Of a stretch of DNA of 64,000 nucleotides, positions 8,389 through 16,607 are shown in pieces; within the stretch, counting starts at the first letter, position 1, and each line of letters starts with the position of its first letter. The translations under genes were made by a program, and so were the position numbers. The notes beneath the pieces are model-generated. The model was given only the letters and a program-made list of their open reading frames with translations, was not told the origin of the DNA and made no database searches. The DNA is from Azospirillum oryzae (lineage in GTDB: Bacteria; Pseudomonadota; Alphaproteobacteria; Azospirillales; Azospirillaceae), in assembly GCF_900177515.1 (NCBI RefSeq), contig NZ_FXAK01000007.1:1100501-1164500 (forward strand), read 5' to 3'.

Positions 8389-9732
8389 TCAGACGGGGGA
8401 CTTGCCCGCCGTACCGCCCCCCGTGTCGCCCACTGTGCCGTCCGCCGTGCCGCTCCTGCCCTCGGGCATGGCGGCGCGGCCGGTGTCGGCCGGCATCACC
8501 GCCGGGGTGGTCGCCGGAACGGTTGCGGGCGAGATGGCCGGAAGCGAACCGGGCGCCGGTTCCGCCGCCGGGGCCGAGGCGCCGACCGGCACGTCGTCCA
8601 GGCGGTCGTAGATGTCCGGATGCAGGCGGACGGCGCCGTCGGCCTCGACCGTGGCGATCCAATAGACGAACTGCACCGGCATCGGCGTGGGCAGCTTGAC
8701 CCACTGCGGCTGCGGCTTGCCCAGCATGCGGTCGATTCGCGCCGGCGTCACGCTGGTTCCCTGCAGCAGCAGCTCCGCCAGCCGGCGCGGATCCTCCAGC
8801 CGGACGCAGCCGGAACTGATGGAGCGCAGTTCGCGCGCGAACAGCCGCGGCTCGTTGGTGCCGTGCAGATAGATGTCGTAGGGATTGGTCAGGTTGAAGC
8901 GGAACCGGCCGAGCGCATTGTGGTCGCCCGGCTGCTGCACGATGCGGACCCGGCCGGGCGTGACGTCGTGCCAGTCGACCGTTTCCGGCGCCACCTCCTG
9001 CCCGTCGAGATAGATGATGGCGTTCTGGATGCCGGGCACGCCCTTGGCCCGCAGCATCGGCAGCTTGTCTTCCTTCAGGATGGTGGGCGGCACGGTCCAG
9101 GTCGGGTTGACGATGACGTGGGTGATGCGGTCGGTCAGCAGCGGCGTCTCGCGCGACGGCCGGCCGACGATGGCGCGCATCGTCAGCTCCTCCTCGCCGC
9201 CGCGCACCAGCGTGGTGGTCTGGTCGGTCAGGTTCACCACCAGGACATTGTCCGGGGCGGTGTCGCGGAAACCGCGCATCGCGGCGGCGCTCTGCCGCAT
9301 CAGCGCGGCGGCCTCGGCCGGCGTGCGGTCGAGCGCGGCGCGGGTGCCGGCGCCCACCAGCCCGTCCTGCTTCATCCGCTGGGAGAGCTGGAAGGCCTTG
9401 ACCGCAAGGTCGATGTCGGCGGTGAAGACGTCCGACGCCTTGTCCGGCGGCAGCAGGCCGAGTTCGACCAGCCGCTGCGACAGCCGGCCGACACGCTCGC
9501 CGCTGCTGCCGCGCTTCATCAGGCCGCCTTCGCCGATTCGGGTCGACGGCTGCACCGGGCTGCGGTCCAGCTCCACGGCGGCGGCGTCCAGCCGGTCGGC
9601 CCATTGCGTCAGCGTGTCGCGGTAGGGCAGGGCGTCCGCGGGCCCGACGCCGAGCAGCGCCAGCGCCGATGCGGCGGCGAGCGCCAGCATGGCCAGCTTG
9701 CGGGGCTTGCGGAGGTCGGCGGATACGGTCAT
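8389..9732 (-). CDS. L,D-transpeptidase, YcbB/LdtD type
   Basis: A 447-residue exported enzyme that forms 3-3 cross-links in peptidoglycan. The order is: signal peptide (LAMLALAAASALALLGV), a peptidoglycan-binding-1 type helical domain (about 70-125, ending DGLVGAGTRAALDRTP), and a YkuD catalytic domain (about 160-330) with HGTNEPRLF and SSGCVRLEDP, where C309 is the nucleophile. A low-complexity Ala/Pro/Thr/Gly tail of about 70 residues follows. The insert before the catalytic Cys and the domain order fit the YcbB (LdtD) class rather than the small YkuD class. The divergent neighbour is a YcbK/MepK-like protein, echoing the ycbB-ycbK pairing of E. coli. Confidence 0.92.
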   Translation of the reverse strand: MTVSADLRKPRKLAMLALAAASALALLGVGPADALPYRDTLTQWADRLDAAAVELDRSPVQPSTRIGEGGLMKRGSSGERVGRLSQRLVELGLLPPDKASDVFTADIDLAVKAFQLSQRMKQDGLVGAGTRAALDRTPAEAAALMRQSAAAMRGFRDTAPDNVLVVNLTDQTTTLVRGGEEELTMRAIVGRPSRETPLLTDRITHVIVNPTWTVPPTILKEDKLPMLRAKGVPGIQNAIIYLDGQEVAPETVDWHDVTPGRVRIVQQPGDHNALGRFRFNLTNPYDIYLHGTNEPRLFARELRSISSGCVRLEDPRRLAELLLQGTSVTPARIDRMLGKPQPQWVKLPTPMPVQFVYWIATVEADGAVRLHPDIYDRLDDVPVGASAPAAEPAPGSLPAISPATVPATTPAVMPADTGRAAMPEGRSGTADGTVGDTGGGTAGKSPV

Positions 9733-10112
9733 GGCGGATACCCTCTGTCACTGTGGGCCGGCCGCGCATACGAACGAACGCGCCGCCGCCCTTCCGAACA
9801 ATTTATGCAACGCAATAATGGAAGGCGAGGCGTGCGGCGCGAAATTCCGTCGATCACTCTCCCGGTGTGATCTTCCTGCCGCCGTCCTATGACCTGCCTA
9901 TGCAAGAAGGTCACAGTGCAAAATTTTTTGGTTGCCCCGACCGATGACCTTCCCTATACGAATATCCGTCCGGAGACGATTCACACCAGACGGGACGCTC
10001 CGGACCAGCGTTGGTCATAAGGTTATACCAGCCGCGGGCGCCACGCGACCCGCCAAACGCCGAACGGCCACAGCGTAGAACGGCCAAAAACGTAAAACGA
10101 CGAGGTTCGGGG
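9733..10112. other. Divergent control region between the L,D-transpeptidase and mepK-like genes
   Basis: There is no gene in these 380 bases, which must carry promoters in both directions. Three TGACCT-type half-sites occur: TGACCT near 9890, its complement AGGTCA at 9908-9913 (inside GAAGGTCA, 9906-9913), and TGACCTTC at 9945-9952. The last two form an inverted repeat flanking an AT-rich run (AAAATTTTTT, about 9920-9929). The spacing suggests an operator. No regulator is assigned. Confidence 0.45.
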
Positions 10113-10757
10113 ATGCATTTGGGGGATGACGAGCGTGCCGCTCCGGCCATCGGGCGGCGCGGGTTCCTGGGTTTTGCCGCCGCGGCGGTGACGTCGGCCC
10201 TTCCGGCCGCTTCGGGATTGATGACGGGGGTCGCCACCAGCGTGGCGACGGGTGTGGCGACGGCGCCGGTCCTTCTGGGGTCGGGCAGCGCGGAGGCCGC
10301 TCCCCTGGCCGGCAGCGTCCGGCGCATCAGCCTGCACAACATCAACACGCAAGAACGGTTCGACGGCGTCTATTGGGCCGACGGCCATTACAAGCCGGAT
10401 GCGCTGCGCAAGCTGGACGTGCTCCTGCGCGACCACCGGGCCAAGCAGGTCTGCCGTTACGATCCGCGCCTGTTCGATCTGCTTGCCCGCGTCCACCAGA
10501 GCGTCGGGTCGGACGATCCGTTCGAAGTGATCTGCGGTTACCGCTCCCGCCGCACCAATGCGATGGCGCGGCGCCGGTCGCGCGGGGTGGCGAAGGAAAG
10601 CTATCACACCCGCGGCATGGCCATCGACATCCGCCTGCCGGACACCCAGTTGCGCGCCATTTCGGAAACCGCGAAGGCGATGCAGTCGGGCGGCGTCGGC
10701 TTCTACCCGCGCAGCGGCTTCGTCCATCTCGACGTCGGCCCGGTTCGCAGCTGGTAG
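10113..10757 (+). CDS. Tat-exported DUF882 / MepK (YcbK)-like murein endopeptidase
   Basis: A 214-residue protein of the DUF882 (peptidase M15-like, YcbK) family. In E. coli the homologue MepK cleaves 3-3 cross-links of peptidoglycan. A twin-arginine signal is visible (GRRGFLGFAAAAVTSALPAA). The zinc-site pattern of the family is present: H165-x6-D172 (HTRGMAID) and H205-x-D207 near the C-terminus (VHLDVG), with a CGYRS block before. The ATG at 10113 is chosen over one 34 codons upstream because it places the Tat motif at the normal distance and a purine-rich GAGG..GGGG sequence precedes it. It lies divergent to the L,D-transpeptidase that makes the bonds it would cut. A terminator follows. 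Confidence 0.88.
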   Translation: MHLGDDERAAPAIGRRGFLGFAAAAVTSALPAASGLMTGVATSVATGVATAPVLLGSGSAEAAPLAGSVRRISLHNINTQERFDGVYWADGHYKPDALRKLDVLLRDHRAKQVCRYDPRLFDLLARVHQSVGSDDPFEVICGYRSRRTNAMARRRSRGVAKESYHTRGMAIDIRLPDTQLRAISETAKAMQSGGVGFYPRSGFVHLDVGPVRSW

Positions 10758-10823
10758 TCATCGGATCGGCGGCTGTCTCGGCCGTCGACCTGGGTGCAGC
10801 ATTGCATGTAAAAAGGCTTTGGG

Positions 10824-10861
10824 CAAAAAGGCTCCGCATCGACCGATGCGGAGCCTTTTTG
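10824..10861. terminator. Strong bidirectional Rho-independent terminator
   Basis: A near-continuous inverted repeat: an A-run (10825-10829), a GC-rich stem of 12 bp (10830-10841 with 10844-10855) and a T-run (10856-10860). It sits between the convergent mepK-like and XRE regulator genes and has the A/T tracts needed to stop transcription from both sides. Confidence 0.85.
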
Positions 10862-10913
10862 ATGTGCGGATGACATGGCGCGTCCTGCCGGTTGCGCTGT
10901 CGCGTTGGCGCCT

Positions 10914-11645
10914 TCAGCTTCGCGGCGACGGCTTGGTCGCGCGCAGGATGTCGGTCGGGTCCCAGACCGCGCCGTGACGGCGGCGAGCCTTGCCCTCGCT
11001 GGAGCCCTCGGCGGACTTCGCCGGCTTGATCCGCTGGGGATCGCTGCGGACGGTGCGGCCGCGCTTGCGGACGCTGTCCCCTTCCGGAGCCGCAGCGACG
11101 ATTTCGCTGCCTGCGAGGCTGCTGCTGCCGCCGGATGACTGCGTCGGCGCCAGCGACGGCGAGGAGTCGGGCTCGCCGTCCTCGCCCTCGTCGGAGCCTT
11201 CCGGCGGCTCTTTGATTTCCGGTGACAGGGCGGAGAGCAGCGACAGCATCTCGTCCGACACGTGGGAGGGGGCGGCGCGCCACAGGCGGAGAAGCCGCGC
11301 CTCGCGCCGGCTGATCTGCGTGTCGTTGTCGTCCGATTCCTGAAAGCCGCCGCGCGAGCGGCGCAGGCCGTCGGCATCGCTGTAGGTGTCGAAGAAGAAG
11401 CTCACCGGAACATCCAGCACCTGTCCCAGTCGGTACAGGGTTCCTGCAGATATCCGGTTGGAGCCGCGTTCGTATTTCTGGACCTGCTGAAAGGTCAGCC
11501 CGATCGCCTCGCCAAGTTTTTCCTGGCTCATTCCCAGAAGGGTCCGGCGCATCCGCACGCGCTGCCCGACATGGGCGTCCACAGACCAGGATTCCGGCGA
11601 TCCGCGTCGTCCTCTTTTGCGCGCCGTCGGTTCACTCATGTCCAT
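10914..11645 (-). CDS. XRE-family transcriptional regulator (PraR-like HTH) with disordered tail
   Basis: 243 residues. The helix-turn-helix (about 22-80) reads VGQRVRMRRTLLGMSQEKLG then LTFQQVQKYERGSNRISAGT, the very conserved alphaproteobacterial form seen in PraR-type repressors. The rest (about 95-243) is a long acidic Ser/Glu-rich then basic Arg/Lys-rich tail with little expected structure, longer than usual for this family. The start at 11645 (MDMSEPTARK) is chosen because CGGAG lies five bases upstream; the ATG two codons later is an alternative. It is transcribed from an unusually AT-rich region. Its targets are unknown. Confidence 0.85.
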   Translation of the reverse strand: MDMSEPTARKRGRRGSPESWSVDAHVGQRVRMRRTLLGMSQEKLGEAIGLTFQQVQKYERGSNRISAGTLYRLGQVLDVPVSFFFDTYSDADGLRRSRGGFQESDDNDTQISRREARLLRLWRAAPSHVSDEMLSLLSALSPEIKEPPEGSDEGEDGEPDSSPSLAPTQSSGGSSSLAGSEIVAAAPEGDSVRKRGRTVRSDPQRIKPAKSAEGSSEGKARRRHGAVWDPTDILRATKPSPRS

Positions 11646-12181
11646 TGGTCTCCGATGCCCAGTCTTCCGCCGCCTCTCTTTGCGAGAATGAAAGGATTGT
11701 TCACACATTCCTTGCTGCTGTTCAAGAGAAAACTTTTGAATATTGGCATGTGGCCGCCATATTCGGATAGGCATCGATGGCACAGCAACATTCGCAAGAG
11801 TTGTCCTGTTACAGATTTGTATTATTCCGCAGCCGATGAGGATCAATTGCCAGAAGGGCTTGTCCGATCCCTGCACTCAACCCTTTTGCGGAAATCTCCG
11901 AATCTTTCGGCTCGCCCAATGGTTGGGTCGATAGCTTTTTGTTTACAGGAGTTCGACGATCGGGACCAGTTAGGGTTTGCACCGCTACAAATGGTGATCA
12001 AAAACCTTCTGGTTGTGGTAAATATTCGGACGCTTGCAGGAAAACTTTATGTTCGGCAGGCCGATACACCGCATCACGCACCGGTGGCGGGCCGCTATGG
12101 GCCGGCATCGTTGGTCAGACGATCTTTAATACATAATTAACTATATTCGCGCGGTGCCGATCGGCGCCGGATATGGCGGAT
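11646..12181. other. AT-rich 536-base gap without a recognisable gene
   Basis: By eye this is one of the lowest-GC stretches of the window, with many A/T runs (around 11695-11760, 11800-11830, 11930-12060 and 12115-12150). Short open frames exist but none has a good start site, codon use or family likeness. It must hold the promoter of the XRE gene. It could also hold a small RNA or transferred DNA. Confidence 0.5.
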
Positions 12182-12862
12182 TCAGGGCCGAAACGGGCGT
12201 GGTGCGTGACCGTCCGTATCGGCCTTCCCGCCATTCCGCTTCCGGGCGGCAACGGTTCCGGAAGCGGCGCCGGAAGCGGGCATCTCCGCCCAGGGACCGC
12301 CGGCGGCGGCGAACCCCTCCACATGGTCGCGCAGCTTCTGGACCTGGGACGGGGTGACGCTGCGGCCGAAACGGGACTTCAGCAGGGCGGCCAGCGTCCC
12401 GCGTGTCGGGCGGACGCCATCGGCCGACAGGGTGCGGTAGGCGACGAAAGCCTCGGCATAGAGGCGGATGCGGTCGGGCCGCGCGCGCAGCTGCGCCGCC
12501 TGGGCCGAGGCGCTGCGGTGCAGGTGATCGGTCAGCCGCTCCGCCGCCTGCGCCTGGGTCAGGTCGGGCAGGGCGACGGCCGGCTGCTCCGGCGGTTCGG
12601 GGCGGCCGATGGAGTCGCGCAGGCGCCGCCGCCGCTGGCGCTCGCGGTCGCCGGCGCGCAGCCGCTCGGCATAGGCCGGGTCGGCGGCGCGCCGTTCGGT
12701 GCGGCTGCGGTTGGAGCGGGCGGCACGCTCCGCCTCGCGCGCCTGCAACATCGGGTCGCGCAGCAGGAAAGCCAGTTCCTCCGCGGTCAGCCGATGCTCC
12801 TGCTCCGGACCGGCGGGCACGGAGGCAGAGGGACTGTCGCGGTCGCGGTCGGTGTCGTCCAT
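12182..12862 (-). CDS. Arg-rich protein of unknown function (226 aa)
   Basis: I do not recognise this protein. It begins MDDTDRDRDS, has a long Arg/Glu-rich helical segment (about 40-95, many RxxE patterns such as AREAERAARSNRSRTERRA), and a more ordered region (about 100-205) containing LTQAQAAERLTDHLHRSA and VRPTRGTLAALLKSRFGRSV. The latter looks like a small helical, possibly nucleic-acid-binding, domain. A basic tail ends the protein. The ATG at 12862 is preferred to a TTG five codons upstream. It is divergent from the dynamin-like GTPase gene, sharing a 199-base region. Its function cannot be inferred. Confidence 0.55.
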   Translation of the reverse strand: MDDTDRDRDSPSASVPAGPEQEHRLTAEELAFLLRDPMLQAREAERAARSNRSRTERRAADPAYAERLRAGDRERQRRRRLRDSIGRPEPPEQPAVALPDLTQAQAAERLTDHLHRSASAQAAQLRARPDRIRLYAEAFVAYRTLSADGVRPTRGTLAALLKSRFGRSVTPSQVQKLRDHVEGFAAAGGPWAEMPASGAASGTVAARKRNGGKADTDGHAPRPFRP

Positions 12863-13061
12863 CGCTTGGGAACGCAAAGCCCGCCCGCCATGTTCCCGCG
12901 CCCTTTCGGACTCTCGGCCGGAGTCTCCGCATGGATGATGAGGGAGATTTCATGTCCGGTGGCGGTGCCGCCCGTGCTAGAGAAAGGCCGTCCTCATCCG
13001 GGCCGCCGTCCTGTCTCCGGCCCGTCTTCCCGGCCCGTGCAACAGTGGAATTCGCCCGCCC

Positions 13062-14534
13062 ATGACCCCCCGGCAAGCCCTTCAGCAGCGCCTTGCGGCC
13101 TTGGATGCCCATCTGCGCGCGGAAAACCCAAACCTGCTGCCGGTCCTTCCGACCTTCCGCGCCTTCGACCGCATCCTGGCCGGGCTTGGGCTGATCGACC
13201 GCCATGAATCGCTGACCACCCGCATCCCCTGGTGGCCGATGGTCGCGGTGCTCGGCACCTTCTCGGCCGGCAAGTCGACCTTCCTCAACGGCTATCTGGG
13301 CGAGGTGCTGCAGAACACCGGCAACCAGGCGGTCGACGACAAGTTCACCGTCATCTGCCACGGGCCGGAAACCCGCAAGGAGGCGCTGCCCGGCACCGCG
13401 CTGAACGCCGACCCGCGCTTCCCCTTCTACCGCATCGCCGACGAGATCGAGAAGGTGGCGGCCGGCGAGGGCAAGCGGATCGACAATTACCTGCAGCTGA
13501 AGACGCTGGCCGGGCCGCGGACCAAGGGCAAGATCTTCATCGATTCGCCGGGCTTCGACGCCGACGACCAGCGCCGCTCGGTCCTGCGGCTGGTCGACCA
13601 CATCGTCGAGCTGTCGGACCTCGTGCTGGTCTTCTTCGACGCCCGCCATCCCGAACCGGGCGCCATGCAGGACACGCTGCGCCATCTGGTCGCCAAGACG
13701 GTGAACCGCGCCGACGCCCGCAAGGTCTGCTACATCCTCAATCAGGTCGACACCACGGCCAAGGAGGACAATCTGGAGGCGGTGTTCGGCGCCTGGCAGC
13801 GCGCCATCGCCCAGGCCGGGCTGGTGTCGGGCCGCTTCTACGCCATCTACGACCAGCGCTCCGCCGTCGAGATCGAGGATGACGGCCGCCGCGCCCGCTA
13901 CGAGGCGCGCCGCGACCACGACCTTGCCGAGATCCACACCCGCATCAACGAGGTGGAGGTCGCCCGCGCCTACCGCATCATCGGCTCGATCGACAGCCTG
14001 ACCAAGGAGCTGGAGGGCGAGGTGCTGCCCAAGCTGCGCGAGGCGATGGCGACGTGGCGTCGCCGCGTGCTGACCGGCGACGCGGTGTGGGGCGTGCTGC
14101 TGCTGGCGCTGCTGGGGGCGGTGGTCCAGACGGTGGGCGGCGGCTTCGGCGCGTTCCTCGGCTGGCTGTTCGACAATGCCGACGGCGGGCTGCCGCTGCA
14201 CCTGATCGGCACCGCCGTGCTGCTGGGCGGGCTGTTCCTGGCCGGTCATTTCAAGATCCGCCAGTTCTTCGCCCGCCGCATCGCCGCGTCGCTCAGCGAC
14301 CGCTTCGGCGACGTCGACCTCGACCTGCGGGCGGCCTTCCTGAAGAACACGCGCTTCTTCCGCTCGATCTTCGCCAAGCAGCCGGCCGGCTGGGGCGGAC
14401 GGGCGCGCAAGGCGATCTTCGCCATCCGCGAGGCGACGGCGGTGCATGTCCAGCGCATCAACGATCTCTACACCGATCCGGCCGGCCGCCGCGCCCGGGA
14501 AGCCGCGCCCGGCCCGGCCGCCGCGGCGGAATGA
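13062..14534 (+). CDS. Dynamin-family GTPase with C-terminal membrane helices
   Basis: 490 residues. The GTPase domain has G1 GTFSAGKST (65-73), G3 DSPGF (161-165) and a G4-like NQVD (227-230). The GxFSAGKS form is typical of bacterial dynamin-like proteins. A helical stalk-like stretch follows, then two membrane helices (about 345-365 and 385-405: VWGVLLLALLGAVVQTV; LIGTAVLLGGLFLAGHF). A basic helical tail and an Ala/Pro-rich end follow. The role is presumably membrane remodelling or repair powered by GTP hydrolysis, inferred from the family. Unlike many bacterial dynamins it is not paired with a second dynamin gene; the neighbour is a divergent unknown gene. The ATG at 13062 (MTPRQALQQR) is the first in frame. 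Confidence 0.85.
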   Translation: MTPRQALQQRLAALDAHLRAENPNLLPVLPTFRAFDRILAGLGLIDRHESLTTRIPWWPMVAVLGTFSAGKSTFLNGYLGEVLQNTGNQAVDDKFTVICHGPETRKEALPGTALNADPRFPFYRIADEIEKVAAGEGKRIDNYLQLKTLAGPRTKGKIFIDSPGFDADDQRRSVLRLVDHIVELSDLVLVFFDARHPEPGAMQDTLRHLVAKTVNRADARKVCYILNQVDTTAKEDNLEAVFGAWQRAIAQAGLVSGRFYAIYDQRSAVEIEDDGRRARYEARRDHDLAEIHTRINEVEVARAYRIIGSIDSLTKELEGEVLPKLREAMATWRRRVLTGDAVWGVLLLALLGAVVQTVGGGFGAFLGWLFDNADGGLPLHLIGTAVLLGGLFLAGHFKIRQFFARRIAASLSDRFGDVDLDLRAAFLKNTRFFRSIFAKQPAGWGGRARKAIFAIREATAVHVQRINDLYTDPAGRRAREAAPGPAAAAE

Positions 14535-14642
14535 CCGCGGGCCGCATAGGACCTCGGCCGCCCTTTACAGCGCAGCGGATGGGCCGTTAGATCTGCGCTC
14601 CATCGCCCGACGGCGGTGCGGGACTCAAGCGGTGGACGGCCA

Positions 14643-15518
14643 GTGGACTTGCGGGAATCGGCGGGCGGCGTTGCAGGCAGGGCGGGGCGGGCGGGCCTGG
14701 GCGCCGTCCTGGCCGGGCTGCTGCTGTGCATGGCGCCGGTCCGGCCGTCGGCGGGGGAGGCGCAGTCCGGTCCTGGGCCCGGCCCCGTGCCCGCCCCTTA
14801 CACCGGGCTGGATCTGGTGACCGGCAACGACTACGCCCCCTACACCGGCGAGGATCTGCCGGGCGGCGGCCTGGTGACGGAGCTGGTCCGCCAGTCCTTC
14901 GCGGTCGGCGGTCGCCGCTTCGACGTGCGCTTCCTGCCGTGGAAGCGGGGCTATGACGGCGTGGTGCTGGGCCGTTTCCTCGCCACCTTTCCCTATGTCC
15001 GCACGCCCGAGCGGGAGCGCGAGGTGCTGTTCTCCGACCCTGTGGTCGAGGTGCGGCAGTACGTCTACCTGTCGAAACGGTCCGCGATGGAGTTTCATGG
15101 CGGCGGCACCGGTGGCGACTCCGGCGGCGAGGCGGATTTTCGCGGGCGGACGGTCTGCCAGCCTGCCGGCTATGCCCTGCCGGCCGAACTGGAAGAGATG
15201 GTGCAGCTGGGGCGGCTGACCCGGCACACGCCGTCGGACCTCGGCGCCTGCGTGCGCATGGTGGCGGCCGGCCGGGCCGACGCCCTGGTGATCGACGAAT
15301 ACAGCGGCGCCGCGTCCATCGCCCGCGCCGGTCTGGCCGAGGAGATCCGGGTGTCGGAGCAGCCCTTTGCCGTGGTGACCCTGCATCTGGTGGTGGGGCG
15401 GGCCACGCCGGGGGCGGACGCGATGGTCGCCGCCTTCAACGACGGGCTGAAGATGCTGAAACAGCAGGGGATTTACGACCGGCTGCTGGCCGCCCACACG
15501 GTTCAGCCCGCTCCCTAG
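14643..15518 (+). CDS. Periplasmic substrate-binding protein, family 3 type
   Basis: About 291 residues. A signal peptide (LGAVLAGLLLCMAPVRPSAG) is followed by a bacterial extracellular solute-binding protein family 3 fold: DLVTGNDYAPYTGEDLPGGG near the start, then FLPWKRGYDGVVLGRF, FPYVRTPERE and a C-terminal helix (GLKMLKQQGIYDRLLA). No ABC permease or ATPase gene is adjacent, so it may be an orphan receptor rather than part of a transporter. A Gly-rich insert lies in the middle. The start is uncertain: GTG at 14643 or GTG at 14616, nine codons upstream. Confidence 0.75.
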   Translation: MDLRESAGGVAGRAGRAGLGAVLAGLLLCMAPVRPSAGEAQSGPGPGPVPAPYTGLDLVTGNDYAPYTGEDLPGGGLVTELVRQSFAVGGRRFDVRFLPWKRGYDGVVLGRFLATFPYVRTPEREREVLFSDPVVEVRQYVYLSKRSAMEFHGGGTGGDSGGEADFRGRTVCQPAGYALPAELEEMVQLGRLTRHTPSDLGACVRMVAAGRADALVIDEYSGAASIARAGLAEEIRVSEQPFAVVTLHLVVGRATPGADAMVAAFNDGLKMLKQQGIYDRLLAAHTVQPAP

Positions 15519-15672
15519 ATTTCCCTCGGTTTTGCGCGGTCTTTGCGGCGGCCGGGGCGATATTCCGGCCCGATGCCGCGCTTTTCCGCGCCATAGGCCC
15601 CCGTCGCCATGGACAGGACGGTGCTTCGTGCTATAAACGCGCGGTTTCGATCATGGAAAAGGGGCGCGGGCC

Positions 15673-16122
15673 GTGGCCATCGACGCGTCGATTCTGGTCC
15701 TCAACGGGCCGAACCTCAACATGCTGGGCGTGCGGGAGCCGCAAATCTACGGGTCGATGACCCTGGACGACCTGGAGGCCGCCTGCCACGAGCGTGCCGA
15801 TCAGCTGGGTCTGACCGTGGATTTCCGGCAGTCCAACCACGAAGGCGAGCTGGTCTCGTGGATCCAGCAGGCCCGTACGGAGAATGACGGCATCGTCATC
15901 AACGCCGGCGCCTACACCCACACCTCGGTCGCGATCATGGACAGCCTGATCCTGTCGGAGCTGCCGGTGATCGAGGTCCATCTGTCGAACATCTTCAAGC
16001 GCGAGCCGGTCCGCCATCACTCCTACATCTCGCCGGTGGCGAGGGGGATGATCTGCGGGTTCGGGCCGCACGGGTATCTTCTGGCGCTGGACGCCATCGC
16101 GAACATCATCGACCGCGATTAA
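15673..16122 (+). CDS. aroQ: 3-dehydroquinate dehydratase, type II
   Basis: 149 residues, the normal length for type II dehydroquinase, third step of the shikimate pathway: dehydration of 3-dehydroquinate to 3-dehydroshikimate in the cytoplasm. Signature blocks are complete: LNGPNLNMLGVREPQIYG with the catalytic loop Arg and Tyr, SNHEGELVSWIQ, NAGAYTHTSVAI and EVHLSNIFKREPVRHHSYIS with the catalytic His. The start is a GTG at 15673. accB follows after 22 bases; this order is common in alphaproteobacteria. Confidence 0.95.
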   Translation: MAIDASILVLNGPNLNMLGVREPQIYGSMTLDDLEAACHERADQLGLTVDFRQSNHEGELVSWIQQARTENDGIVINAGAYTHTSVAIMDSLILSELPVIEVHLSNIFKREPVRHHSYISPVARGMICGFGPHGYLLALDAIANIIDRD

Positions 16123-16144
16123 GGAAACGGGAACGACTGACATC

Positions 16145-16594
16145 ATGGCGAGCTTCGACATCGACGGCGATCTGGTCCGCAAGCTGGCGGACCTCCTGCG
16201 TGAGACGGGCTTGAGCGAGATCGAGTTCGCCGAGGGCGAAAAGCGCATCCGCGTCACCCGCCCGACCGCCGCCCAGACGGTCGCCGTCCAGGCCGCCCCG
16301 GTCCTGGCGGCCGCCCCGGTCGCCGCGGCGGCTGCTCCGGCGGGCAAGCCGGTGAGCCATCCGGGTGCGGTGACCTCGCCGATGGTCGGCACCGCCTATC
16401 TGGCGGCCGAGCCGGGCGGCACGCCCTTCGTCCGTCCGGGCGACGTGGTCAAGGCCGGCCAGACCATCATGATCATCGAGGCGATGAAGGTCATGAACCC
16501 GATCAAGGCCCCGCGCGGCGGCACGGTCGCCGAGGTTCTGGTGTCCGACGCCCAGCCGGTCGAGTTCGGCGAAGTTCTCCTCATCATCGAGTAA
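16145..16594 (+). CDS. accB: Acetyl-CoA carboxylase biotin carboxyl carrier protein
   Basis: 149 residues. The N-terminal part (1-45) is a charged helical region, followed by an Ala/Pro/Val-rich hinge (46-75) and a biotinyl domain (76-149). The biotinylation motif EAMKVMN is at 112-118 with K115 the attachment site. It carries biotin between AccC and the carboxyltransferase in malonyl-CoA synthesis. It precedes accC by 13 bases; the two are co-transcribed and end at a shared terminator. Confidence 0.96.
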   Translation: MASFDIDGDLVRKLADLLRETGLSEIEFAEGEKRIRVTRPTAAQTVAVQAAPVLAAAPVAAAAAPAGKPVSHPGAVTSPMVGTAYLAAEPGGTPFVRPGDVVKAGQTIMIIEAMKVMNPIKAPRGGTVAEVLVSDAQPVEFGEVLLIIE

Positions 16595-16607
16595 GCGGGG
16601 CATTCCC

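Noticed and set aside
11743..11934. 63-codon open frame in the AT-rich gap
   Set aside because: No ribosome-binding site and atypical composition; nothing supports translation.
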